64,000 bases of DNA from Lepas anatifera (lineage: Eukaryota > Arthropoda > Thecostraca > Lepadidae). The stretch spans positions 124,001 through 188,000 of the forward strand of contig JAOTON010001032.1 of the NCBI GenBank assembly GCA_034440635.1. The letters run 5' to 3'. Position numbers and translations under genes: made by a program. Below are positions 52,752-64,000 of the stretch, piece after piece; within the stretch, counting starts at the first letter, position 1; each line of letters begins with the position of its first letter. The notes under the pieces are model-generated. The model worked only from the letters and a program-made list of their open reading frames with translations, ran no database searches and was not told the origin of the DNA.

Positions 52752-52974
52752 AGGTCCGGATACTTGACTTAAAGGTCCGGAACAGAAAACAAGAGGGGAA
52801 CAACTAACACCCAAAAATTGTCTACCAATACTGCCGAAACCCGATGTCAAACTGGCAATTCATATCAGTTCTCTCCGCCATACCCACCATCATTACAGGT
52901 ACTGCCCTGACCCAATATGGCCATAGGTCACTACGGAACTGTAACGTGGACTGGAGTGGGGAACTAAACCAGAA

Positions 52975-53700
52975 ATGTTCTCCGTCTTCAGCGAGAGAAT
53001 GCGAGACTCCGACTACGGGGACAAGTTCAGGATGGAAGTTATCTCGAGCATCTTAGTTGGGTGGAAGAAAATGGCGGAGGTGCAACAACAAGAGGTGAGG
53101 CTCTTCAACAGGCCTTGGTCATGGAATCGGGGGGAGAGAGAAAAGAAGAAAGAGAAGAAGTGGCGGAAGAAGACAAGCTGGTAGACAAGCAAGGTGACTA
53201 TTCCAGCGATATATTCTGTCCCCACACCTCCAACACCACCCTGGCTACCAGGCGGAGAGAGGCAGAGGCTCGCGGGGGAACTCCGCTGGTGTCCAAGGAC
53301 CCTGCACCAGGCCGGGGTGTACCTACAGAGTACAGTGCCCGGACCGTCGAGACCGGGGGCTGAGACTGTGCCTCTGGAAGAGGAGGAAACCCGAGAAACG
53401 AGGCCCGAACAAGGCGATGTGGGAGCGCCCTGTACCGCCCTATACCACGGAGAGGGCGGCTACAGCGCATACACCAGAGGAATTGGAGAGGAACACCAGG
53501 AACAACAGAGAAACACCAGGACGATCTGGAAAAAACACAAAAACAACGCGTTGTGGCGACACTCCCTTCTTTACCATTAGGGAAGGAAGGTCAGCTACTC
53601 CATGTCTGTGGCCTCCACCCACATGGACCCACTCTCCAGCGAGATCAGAGAGGAGGTGGCCATCATTGCAAACAAACAAACAAGACATCCGGCTAAATTC
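52975..53700 (+). pseudogene. decayed retroelement ORF (GIY-YIG/Penelope-like C-terminus?)
   Basis: Peptide blocks fall in order but in different frames: FSERMRDSDYGDKFRMEVI and RLFNRPWSW; DIFCPHTSNTTLATRRRE; GGYSAYTRGIGEEHQE and NALWRHSLLYH; then YSMSVASTHMDPLSSEIREE. The order AYTRG.EH ... LWRH ... DPL resembles the GIY-YIG endonuclease end of Penelope-like retroelements as I remember them. Frameshifts between blocks show it is dead. The family assignment is tentative; coding origin is likely. Confidence 0.5.
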
Positions 53701-53829
53701 CAAACAAAAATTTCTACAGAAGGCTATCCCCAGTACTATAACTCAAAGGGGTTTTAGAACGTCAACATGGAGATGGAGAACTAAGGAGGATATCCTCTTC
53801 TCCGCCTTCCCATGATTTTTTTCCGACGG

Positions 53830-54943
53830 CCCGAGAGCCCTGTATTTACACGGCAGTACATCAACATATGTTACCACCAAACATGGAGCTCTCCTCCGCG
53901 TATTTGCGCATTCGAACACTTACATATCTCTGTTCAGACTCTCCCCTCGGCTTTCCATGATACCCCGAATCATGACACCTCAATATTATTAAAACAATTT
54001 GTTTTGAATTTCATAAACTCCGTTAAGTGATGTCCCATAGAGCTCTTCTCCACATGTTTGTGAAGATGTGATAATTTGATTGATTTTTTTGGACGTCAAG
54101 CTTTACACGAAAATGTTTCATTTCAGCCAAATACTCATTTAATAATGTAGTTTGTTAGTTGTATTACAATACACTGCCTGCTGAGGGTGTTTCTGCACTT
54201 AACGGCCTAGATTATACGAATTATCTTAGTACCTAAGCAGACAGACTACAAAAAGCAGCCACTTTAACGGAAGGTTCCGTTCACGTAACGGGCACGAGCC
54301 ACTGTCAAGGTTTGCTTTCTCTGGATCTTTTCCCGTGCCACTTTGTGCAATGTTTTGGGCTGAACGCGACGGAAGGATTTTTAAACTCAGATCCAACCTC
54401 ATAGGAGAGTTTCTCGGGATTTTCCATAATGTTTCCATAAGACTCATAAAACTCATAGCTTTTGATTTTGTTAATTTTCCCTTTGTCTGCTGCGCTTTTA
54501 AGATCAATAGCTAAATATAAAAGGTACACAGTGATCAATTGGATATTAAATGTATTTAACTCAACTTAAACATACGGGGATGGGTGGCTTGTGTGACCCT
54601 TTTAGCCACCGGTGGTTCGGCAGCCTCTGATGTCATCTGATCCCCAAATCCCTTCCAGGGGTAGCGTGCCCTGTTGTGCGTCGTTAAACCCATTTTATAA
54701 TTATTAAACATACGAACGCGTTTCCCTTTTCATCCTCAGCGTATGCTTATGTCGTCTAAGGGCGTGGAAGAAAACAAAACGCGTCCGTATGTTAAGGTTG
54801 ATTTAAATACATTTAATATCCAATTTATCACAGAGTGCCTTTTATCATTAATCTGTCAAATGGCTATTCCACAAAAACAACTAAATTAAATACTTTTTCA
54901 CAGTCAACAGTAGTTAAGGTAAGGTCTTGCAGTGATTTTTAGA
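53830..54943. other. no gene recognised; SINE fragment
   Basis: Bases 54585-54690 are a plus-strand fragment of SINE family 1 (gtggcttgtg ... ccccaaatcccttcc ... gtcgttaaaccc). Inverted similarity between 54535-54600 and 54780-54840 (ggatattaaatgtatttaa / ttaaatacatttaatatcc) suggests a fold-back around it. Confidence 0.55.
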
Positions 54944-54947
54944 TTAA

Positions 54948-55951
54948 CCCCCGCCTCGGTGGCCCCCGAGCCACCTTCGCCCTAGTGGGGAGGGGGTGTT
55001 CAAACACCCCTCGAACTTGGCTCCTATGCGGGATAACGAAAAAAACGCAAACGCTGTAGGATATCTGATACAGATTCATGAAGAAACTACATCGGTCACT
55101 TTTTGGCTCCGGTCAATATTGAGGACCGGTCAGTTAAAAGAAGGTTGCATGCTAGAGCAGTATTTTTGGGCTATAGTGTCTAATAGAGTTGAGTAAGAAT
55201 CATTCTTAGGCACCATTCGCTTCCCTATTGTTACGGCCAATCGCATGATGTTGGTATGACTATACTAGGTCAAAACAAAACAAAAAATGACCTAACCTGA
55301 GGTCAGGTCAAGATAACCTTCCACCCTAGCGTAGTCAATATGTATATAAATCGACTAGTAATTGCAATCCAAACGTAATGACATCAAAATAAAATATGTA
55401 TCATCATTTCCTGCAAAGTTACTGACCAAAGACTGAAAACTGCTTAAATAACCCCAGATGACCTCTCAGAGGTCACGGGTCAAAAATTTCAACATCAATC
55501 TGGAAAGGGGGCCAGGATACCGCACGTTGGAGAACATGGAAGTATTCTTACCTGTATCTACACAAATACAGCCCAATTCCTGTTTTCCCCATGCATTTCC
55601 AATGGAGAAGTCATGATCCGTACCTGACCCTAGGTCATCGACATAAAAAACCGGAATATTTTTTAACACTAGGTGGAACTATTATGTGGTATAAGCTTCA
55701 ATCCGATAGATTCACCCATTTCTTGCTTGTGCCACCTTTAACACTTTTGGAGGTGAGGTCACTTGACCTGCACTCGCAACCTGACCTGAGATGACCCAAA
55801 CCTTAAAATTTTGGGAAAAGTTGCGGAATTGATCAAGGATAAGGTGTGCCAGGTATCGCGGCGCTTCACGCCACCGTTTTTTCATGAAGCCGGAAAAACC
55901 CGATAGGGTGTTCCGATGGGGTGTTCAAACACCCCCCATCGGGGGCGAGGG
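54948..55951 (+). mobile_element. TTAA-flanked element, family U2, copy 1
   Basis: The ends are CCCCCGCCTCGGTGG and CCATCGGGGGCGAGGG, flanked by TTAA at 54944 and 55952; 1,004 bp. It carries short sub-terminal palindromes (gtgttcaaacacccc) at both ends and many tgacctgaggtca-type motifs. Confidence 0.85.
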
Positions 55952-56449
55952 TTAAAGATTTTGCGTCTGAGCGTACAACTTATGACTGGGCACAGAAAAA
56001 AAACGGTATGACTCATTCTTGGCTATACATTGTGACAAGTTTAAAACAGGTACACAATGATCATTTAAATATATGTATGCATTTCAAAACATGCAAAGAC
56101 GTGTTTTGTACGATTGGTCATTGGAAATAATATCCAAGCATAGCATATGCTGACGAAGTATAAAACGAAACATTTTGACAAGTTTTGAAAAACATATATC
56201 TATTCAAACTGTCGTTGGGTAGCTTCTATCAAGAAGAGGCATGATTCATGTCATTCGGCATGATTCATGTGTAACGGAATTCTGCCGCGTCGCAATGTTC
56301 ATGAACAATGGTCCAAATCTGGACCAAGATCCCGCGATATTTTTGATGGTAGCATTCATGGTCGCGCTCAGATTGTTCCGCAGCACTGACCTGATATGTT
56401 CGGATTGTTCCGCAACACCGACTATGTGCCCAGATTGTTCTGCAGTGAT

Positions 56450-57310
56450 GAACACCCTCCCACGTGGGCTTCCGAGCCACGTTCGCCGTGGTGGGGGGTG
56501 GGGAGGGAGTTCAAACAACACCTCGAACTAGGCTCCAATGCGGGATAGCGAAAAAGAAACGCGAACGCTGGTGGATTGCTGATAAAAATTTGTGAAGAAG
56601 TTATATCAGTCACTTTTTGGCCCAGGTCAATACTGAGGTCATGACAGGTCAAATAAGGTGACAAGTGAGAGAAGGTTTCAGGGCCTGACAGAGTTGAGTT
56701 AGTAAGAATCAATTTTTAGGCACCATTCGCTTTCTCTCGTTACAGCGAATCGAATGCTGCAAGATAAAGCTATACTAGGTAAAGAAATGGCGTGACCTAA
56801 GGTCAGGTCAAGGTCATCATTTGACCCAGCATAGCCAAAATGCATATCAATCGACTCGCCATAATAATCCGAATGTAATGGTATCAGAATAATAGCTTTA
56901 TCATAATTTCCTGCTGAGTTATTGACCCAAGTCTGAAAACCTGCTTAATTAGTCCCAGGTGACCTTTAAGAGGTCACAGGTCTAGACTTGCAGCCTGAAC
57001 TTGGAAAGAGGCCTAGAATACTTCGATTTTGGAGAATAGGAAGGTATTCGAAGGTGTATACACAGAAATAGTAATTTTCTGAATTCCCGTTTTCCCCATG
57101 CCATTCCAATGGAAAGGTCATGATCCGTACATGACCCTAGGTCATCGATATGAAAAATCCCGCAACATATTTTGTGGCACTGGGTAAGCCCATTATGTGA
57201 TCTGAGTTTCAATTGGATAGATCCACCCTGTTCTTACTTATACTATCTTAAACTTTTTGGAGATGAAATCGCTAGACACGCACTGGTAATTTGACCTGAG
57301 AGGAGAAAAC
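56450..57310 (+). mobile_element. TTAA element family U2, truncated copy
   Basis: It starts with the family left end (gccacgttcgccgtggtggg ... ttcaaacaacacctcgaac) and follows the interior of 54948-55951. Its right end is missing. Confidence 0.75.
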
Positions 57311-57977
57311 ACAGACACAAAGCGAATGGAGTATCATTCAAATCAAGGGCATTTGATCTGGATTTCAACCCCCTTCTTTCATGTTTGCAGCTTTACCGCC
57401 CCGGCGGTGGGGTGCCCCAGAAATATGGGGGCAACGTGATGCTGGGCTGTTTTGGTGGTATGGTTTGGTTGTGATGTTTATGGAACTGGGACTTTGTGAG
57501 TGGTTGGTGTGATTGTTTTTGCATGTAACGTACCTCCTGGTGTTTGCCGGTCCGTTCTGCAGGTTTGTATATATGTAAAGTTTTTGGATGTTTAATACTG
57601 TTGACGTTACCGGAACTCGGGGTTTATGTGTCTTGTTCCGTTATGGCTACCGAAACTACCGGAAAGGTCCCTGTCAGGGGATGGGGTTAAAGTAGTCTTA
57701 GAGGGCTGATGAGCTTTGCAATTAAACTTTTGTTAAAAAAACATATTGCAACAATGAAATGAACATCAATAAGTTGGGCTCATTGGACACTTTGTGTCAG
57801 TTTCATTGACAAAGCGTAACTGCGCATTAGTAGCGATGGGGCTGACAAAATGTAATCGCTTCGCAGCTCAAGCCTTTGTTACAGCTACCCGGCACTGCGG
57901 TTGACTGACTCATTACTAACAGGCACCAGAGCATCTTAGATTACGCTAAGGGCAAACAAAACCCAAGGAAAGACACT
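57311..57977. other. nothing recognised
   Basis: G/T-rich stretch without an ORF. A short gccccggcggtggggtgcccc palindrome lies at about 57400. Confidence 0.4.
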
Positions 57978-58182
57978 GGGCCGGGGTGGCCTAGTGGCTT
58001 CGTTGCCAGCCTACGGATCGGATAGCATGGATTAACGTGGGTTCAATCCCCACGGCGGAAAACCGCCTTCCGTCTCCGATCTGACCCGGTGGAGAGGATC
58101 CTTAAACACTCACGCCGATACTCCCTATAATTGGGCAAGTGTGCCTGTTGGGAGTGGCCCTGATAAAATAAAATAAAAATAG
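57978..58182 (+). repeat. tRNA-derived SINE, family 5
   Basis: The A box GGTGGCCTAGTGGCTTCG and B box GGGTTCAATCCCC are followed by a ~120-bp body ending in an (AAAAT)n tail (aaaataaaataaaaatag). Confidence 0.75.
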
Positions 58183-60610
58183 TTCATTTTGGACATGCTC
58201 AAGGTAGTCCTACAGACGTTAATTTTGGATATTTTCAAGTGCGGGTGTTTCAAAAGCAGGCAGCAGTGGCGGATCCAGGCCTTCCTTTCGGGAGGAAGGG
58301 GGCTAGGGGGCTCGAAATTCCCCGCCATTGCCTCGGAACAGCCTCTGGCTATGCATTATGCATTATGCAAGCTGTCGTCCCTGTATGCATGTTCTTGTGA
58401 ATGACGGAAATAAACGTGAATGGCTTTAAAACGCAACGGAAAAGCATTGTACCCGCAAAAACCACAAAATACATACAATCCAACACCGACCGCACATTTT
58501 GCGATGAACAAGTGCAGCCAAGTCGTTTCTTGCATGCCTTAACACCGGTAAGATGCCTTTTTGGGCGATAACCGAGCAGACATTTCTGTTCAAAACGATA
58601 AATTTAGGCTGGCTGAAATTTCCTTAGATGATTCATGGCGTTTGTCTTACATACAAATGAAGATATCGCAAAGAAGTTCAGCTGCCATGAATTCATCCCT
58701 TACTAGCAACCAATTTGGATGAAACATGGTTTAAAATGACGGAAAAATAAATCTAATAAAATGTATTTAGATAATCGATTATGAAGTTCATTTTACCATA
58801 GTTCATATATTTAGCTTGCACTTTCCGAATCAAATAATTACTCTGATTTATCGATCGCGACTACATACGTTGAAACAATTCTTCAGAAACATAAGGTTCT
58901 TTATCTGAGATCACACGCAAACGCCCGCAAATACTTCGTTTTTCAAACATTGAAACTTCGAAAGTCACTGTTCAGAGGGTGTTGCAAGGTCTCGCGAAAA
59001 CGCCCACCCCTGGTATGCATGTGAGCGGTCTAGCTTGAAACTTTGATACATTGAATTAAATTGATGCAGCTACCTGATGGAGTCAATTTCATTTCCATAC
59101 GATAATTACTCGCAGGTTAATAAGCTCGCCCAAAAGCGTTAGTACGGCCGGGCCAGGCTGGATCCTTAGTAAATTTATCTCCTAACTCAGCAATAGACCT
59201 CGCGGAAGTTTCGCGTAGTCCGCTCGGTAATAATACTGCAACTACAGCATAGGCGGATCCAGGATTGCCGATCGGGGGAGGGGGGGCACCTTCCCGGGGG
59301 GAGGGGGCGCCATCCGGACCAGGGGAGCGCCACTTTTGATCGGCAAAACTTATCAGGTGGGCGCAAAATCCTCTCGGCGGGCGCCAAATTTTCGCATCCT
59401 TGTGAGAGGTGGGAAGCGACATTTCAGAGGGGCGCCATCGACCTTTCAGGGGCGCCGAGGGTCGACCGGGAGGTGAGGAAGTGCCCCCATTTGCCTCCTG
59501 GATCCGCCTATGAACCAGGGTTGGCAAAATACCGGTAAAAACTAGGTTTATGCCAGCCAGTGGCATAAACTGGTAAATACCGGTATTTACCAGGAAAAAG
59601 TGGCAAAAACTGGCAAAAAGTGGCAGAAATCTTTAAACTGACAATGATAGACCAGAAAGACAATTAAAGGTCATAGAACAGTTGTAAATGTGAAGCAAAT
59701 GATGGCATTGACATGGTCTCTGGTCAAGAATAGTGTGTAAGCAGGTATTTCTTTCTAGGCATCTACTCAGGCAGGTACTCTATTCTAGGTATCATCTTCT
59801 AGGCATCTTATTCTAGGCTGGTGCTCAGGTTGTAGGCATCATGGTTCAGAATGCTATGAATAACCAGCTTACGCCCAAAACTCTGGAAAATGTCAAAAGT
59901 GATAAATTCTAATCCGTAGGTACGAGATGTATGTCACTGAAAACGTGGAAAGGTAAGATTAGAAAATCAGCCTGGTTTCAAACATTGCCAAATCCTACCT
60001 TTCTTCTTCTTCAATGACGGGCACTCAGGTTCCAATGTCTGAATATGCGTCTACTTTGAGCCTTTGATATATTTTTGTCCAGTATTAAGAGTGGAAGCTG
60101 ATTATTCCTCTCATTTTTAAGTAAGCAGTTCGTAGATTTTGCTGACTGAGCAAACAGAACAGTGGCATTTCTGAATGGTACACTTTGAACCCTCCTCAGG
60201 TAGTTAGTGTTCAGAAACCGATGATTTAATTACATTTGATATTCAAGTAAAGCGTTTGAGTTTCTCTGCTGTAAAATTCAATTCTAAAGAAGTCAATGCT
60301 CTTTAATTGCTTGCTTAACGCGGCATGTCGATTGCTTTCGAGCTCTTATGCTGCTGATTATGCGAATCTGAGGAGATAATTAGGAATGTTTCCATATCAT
60401 CGAGAATTCTCTGGTCAGAATTCCTTGCCATCTATACTGGACTGGGAAAAATTGGTTGACCCTCTACCACCAACGAAGTATTTTTATGTGCCTACCATAT
60501 TTCATATTCTGACATGGGTAGTCCAAAATCAAAATACAGGCAAGGGCCCATGAAATCATTTCCTAATTATTCGCTGGGTTAAGTTACGGCAATGTGAGTA
60601 ATTTCACTGT
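58183..60610. other. no gene recognised; dispersed repeats
   Basis: The repeat fragment shared with 3221-3310 lies at 58263-58370. A ggcgcc-type dispersed repeat is at 59255-59510. A CAGGGTTGGCAAAATACCGG stretch at 59516 has the look of a hAT-type end, but no partner end was found. Confidence 0.45.
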
Positions 60611-60614
60611 ACTT

Positions 60615-62170
60615 TTCTCGCCCTAGTGGGGAGAGGGTGCTTGAACACCTCTCGGGTTTTTCCAACGTTGCCGGAAAACAGCGGTGCGAGGCGCCGCTGT
60701 ACCTGGCATCACTTATCTTGGACCAAATACGCAACTTTCCTGAAAATGATATTTGGGGTCATCTCGGGTCAGATCACCAGGCCAGGTCAAGTGACCTCAC
60801 CTCATAAATTTTGTTAAGAATTGCATAAGCCAGGGTCTATCGGTCTGAAACTTATCACATTATAGACCCACCGGGGGCTAGAAAAAATATTTCGGGATTT
60901 TTGATGCCACAAATCTAAGGTCAAATACGTGTCATGCATATTCATTGGAAATGCATGTAGAAAACCAAGTTAGTCGAAAAATGGCTCTATTTCTGAAAAT
61001 ACCTACGGCTTAAAAGGACTTCTTTTATTGAAAAGGTAGTATCACTCGCTTTGCTGTAATGAGAGGAATTGAATGACGCTCGAATATTGGCTCCAAGTTA
61101 ACCCAGTCTGGCGCCAGATTAAAAAAAGGATTCTCAAAACTTTTACTCGCTTTGCTCATCATGACCTCAGTATTAACCTGAGCAAAAACATGTTACTGAC
61201 ATAGTATCCTCATAATTTTTCGTGGCCTATTCAGCGCTTTCGCGTGCTTTTTTCGTTCTTTTTTTGCTTCTTCTTCGAGGAGCCGAGTTCGAGGGGGTGT
61301 TCAACACGCGCAGTGACGGTGGCAGGTACCCGCCCCCATGGGTTTTCGGAGACATAACAAAAACGGTGGCTCGCAGCGCCGCTATACTTGGTATACCTTG
61401 TGCCTGATCATTTTTACAACTTTTCTAAATTTTAAGGTTAGGTCATCTCAGTTCAGGTCACCAGTGCAGGCCAGGTGACCTCACCTAAAAAAGTTTAAGA
61501 TAGCATAAGTCAGAACTCAGAACAATGTAAACTTATCCGATTGAAACTCGTATCACATAATGACCTCACCATATTCTTTAAAACATATTCCGGTATTTTC
61601 GATATTGATGACCTAAGGTCAGGTACGAGCCATGACCACTCCATTGGAAAGGCACGGGAAAATGTTTTAAATAAAATAACTTAGTAATAAATGGTGACAT
61701 AGCTTTTATTATCACGGCGTTAGGTTTGTATCATCCTTGCAGTTCAAATGATATGCATTTAACCTAATTTGACCTTGACCTGATCTCAGGTCAGGTCAAA
61801 TTCTAGGTTTGACCTGATTTGACCTAGCAAGGTGATATTACAAATCATTCGATTCGGCTTGCTGCGAGGATTCCAATGGCCTACATTTTTTTGCTCTAAC
61901 TTTACCAGGTCAGATGTAATGACTGAAAACCTTTATTTACATGTTATCTCTATGGTGGCATCTTTTTACCTCTAGTGACCTAGAATGTGACCTGAAAAAG
62001 GTTGATTTTTTCTGTAGAGACTTGGATGTACTATCCAACGCCGTTTACTTTTTCGCTATCTAGCGTGGTTCTTGAGATCTTAGGAGGGCGGCGGGTACCC
62101 CCTGTCAATGCGAAAGTGGCTCAGACCTCCGTCAATGCGCGTGTTAAACACCCCTCCCCCCACCAGTGTG
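60615..62170 (-). mobile_element. family U2 copy interrupted by family T copy D
   Basis: The left part starts cgccctagtggggagagggt, and after the nested element the sequence resumes as acacccctccccccacc. The D copy has inserted in the sub-terminal gtgtt(c/t)(g/a)aacacccc palindrome. Confidence 0.65.
61305..62143 (+). mobile_element. TTAA element family T, copy D
   Basis: It is 839 bp, starts CACGCGCAGTGACGG and ends CTCCGTCAATGCGCGTG. TTAA follows on the right and TCAA (one substitution) precedes on the left. The interior is colinear with B and C and again carries clustered AGGTCA/TGACCT. Confidence 0.88.
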
Positions 62171-63339
62171 CCAGAAACTGGTTTTGCGACACGATGCCGA
62201 GTGTAAAAATCATATTGGAAAATATAGCCGGCGAGTGGAATTATCAAGTAATATTTTGAGAGTCATGCAGAAAACAAAAAACCTTATAACATCCCCTACC
62301 TATTTACAGTATAGGAATGAAGTTTCCACGAAAATTGTTCTTAGTTCCATATTTATGATGAGTTCATAAAAACCAGGGCCATTGAATTCGGCTGAAAAGG
62401 CAACACTTGAAAATTGAGTGGGGAAATAAGTAAAAAATAACACACAGAATTGAGTGGATCATCCAACTTGTTCAGTTGCGGCTCCCCACCCAGCGCCCTG
62501 GGATTTGGAAGTGGGCGAAGGTGGATCTGAGGCACAATGGGGCGGATGTTAATAATTATTGTGGGTAACTGAAACTCCTAACTGCGAAGGGAACGCTTAG
62601 AAATCAAATCACAAGATACAATGGAAATACGTACTTTCCGTAGCGTCTTCCTACAAATTGTCAAGTTGTGTATGAGTAGCGTCTTCCTTCCTGTGTGTCA
62701 AGTAGCGTCTTCCTACAAGTTGCAGCTATCATTTTACTTTCTTCATACGAGCGCCAGGTGATCAGCAGTTTTCGTCACGTGAACGGGAGACACCTAATTA
62801 AAAGGACCCCGTTCAGGCTGCACCATGCGTGGCTAGTATTTTTGCGCTCCCCATATATCTAAAAAAAATTATGTTCGAGCTGAGCGTGATCGGGAGCAAG
62901 TAGCTGGAAGAAGTAAAAGGAAGCTTTTTGTAATAGATTCTTCTAAGGCAAAAATTGTCTATGCAATTTGAAAATGAGGGTTGATGATATGAGCGTCGCC
63001 ACCAGCAAAAATGAGGGGGCCAGCGAAAGATCAACCTCATGCGGACAATAAGTTTACCACGTTAGGATAAAAAGCTCTTCGAATCTGGGCTCCTCGCTGC
63101 CTTCTCCACCGGCCGGTTATAAAAAAATCCGATATTCTCCCATTTTGACTGAGATCAGGAATTTGTTTTACAAAAAAGGGTCCCATGCCTGGTGGAATAA
63201 GAGGAAATGTAGTTTCAACCTAGTTTCCGTATTCAAAGCTCAGTATCCCTAGATCCGCGCCCGTTATTTAATATATGCATAACTTGATACGAGCAACATG
63301 TCGTGCCTGCTCCCTGGGCTCGTCGTGCTTGCTGTTGAG
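62171..63339. other. nothing recognised
   Basis: Short frames only. A gtagcgtcttcct motif is repeated three times at 62640-62720. Confidence 0.4.
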
Positions 63340-63690
63340 GCTGTAGTTTAACAGCCCCTCCAACAGCAAGCGCTGAACGCAGATTACCGGGTGCCGCGTC
63401 ACACCTCGTAGCATATAGCATGGGAAAATTAAATGATTACATATCCAAATTTTAACAAAAAGAGGCAAAGAAGCGAAGATGAAATTCTTATTTATTGCAT
63501 TTGAGATAAACTTGATTGCCGTGTATTTTCACAAATTTGTAAGCGGGCAGTGCCATTAGCAGCAGTTTGACACACGGCCCAAAGGCGAAGGAATTCCTCC
63601 ATGCCTGTGCGACGTCACTCGGGCGTGAAGGAATCCCTCTTGAAGGTTCCTTTAAGTAAATATATCTTGGTAGTTTAATATATTTAAAGC
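63340..63690. repeat. dispersed palindromic repeat, family H, inverted copy
   Basis: Bases 63340-63425 are the inverse of 4365-4430 and 19243-19302. Bases 63490-63680 are the inverse of 4125-4320, with the same self-complementary core (ggcgaaggaattcctccatg ... gggcgtgaaggaatccctc). Confidence 0.65.
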
Positions 63691-64000
63691 GTAGGACTTA
63701 AATATTCTCTTCTATTGCTGATAGGTGTCACTACTTTAAAGTTTCATTGAGGCGATTATATATATACGTATGCTGGGCCCATTCAAGCATTAATATGCCA
63801 ATTGATGCTGTATCGTACGTGGTTTCGTATGTTTCAATGGTTGGTGCTGATTATTCTGCCTTGTGTGGCAAGGAGCGTTCAAACAGAGGGAGCAAAAATA
63901 CATTACCGATACATTATACATGTTTAGGAATCAGTTTAAAGTCAATTTCTGTATTGTAATGGGACTGAAAAGTAACTCCAAAGAAGCCTTCAACCATTTT
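63691..64000. other. nothing recognised
   Basis: AT-rich end of the window without supported features. Confidence 0.4.

Overview
This is animal nuclear DNA. It has intron-rich genes with canonical GT-AG sites, abundant (CT)n/(GA)n and other simple repeats, tRNA-derived SINEs, and many short DNA transposons. An interstitial (TTAGG)n array at 48004-48149 points to an arthropod, because TTAGG is the usual arthropod telomere unit. I lean towards a crustacean, but nothing here fixes the species.

Left half (about 3.0-31.6 kb, minus strand). I could assemble the 3' two-thirds of one large gene, the arthropod orthologue of DLG5 (discs-large 5, a MAGUK scaffold). Twenty-three exons, about 3.35 kb of coding sequence or 1,116 codons, join in phase from PDZ1 (31564) through PDZ2, a long linker, PDZ3, PDZ4, SH3 and the hook to the guanylate-kinase-like domain (3051). 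The N-terminal coiled-coil exons and the last ~35-45 codons are not visible here. Many splice sites of this gene carry a tandem repeat that starts at, or contains, the splice junction. This is the most unusual feature of the window.

Middle (32-43 kb). This part is transposon-dominated. It holds short TTAA-flanked elements, a hAT transposase C-terminal fragment at 36.2 kb, and a 3.3-kb inverted repeat (36.58-39.93 kb). One arm of that repeat carries an 830-bp TTAA element and the other arm preserves the empty site. Two (GGAGCC)n arrays lie outside the repeat in mirrored positions, and SINEs lie nearby.

Right half (43-64 kb, plus strand). A small three-exon gene is readable: a TATA promoter with a CACGTG E-box at 43.14-43.21 kb, a noncoding first exon, a signal-peptide exon at 44.55 kb and a terminal exon at 49.64-50.14 kb. 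It encodes a secreted C-type-lectin-like domain without the usual calcium/sugar-binding signatures. The rest is mobile DNA: several families of TTAA-flanked elements (some nested), a head-to-head pair of short palindromic-ended elements sharing one TTAA, a decayed retroelement ORF at 53 kb, more SINEs, and GC-rich dispersed repeats.

No rRNA genes, CRISPR arrays or bacterial-type operons are present. Splice sites were placed by eye from frame continuity and from similarity to remembered vertebrate DLG5; no database search was run.
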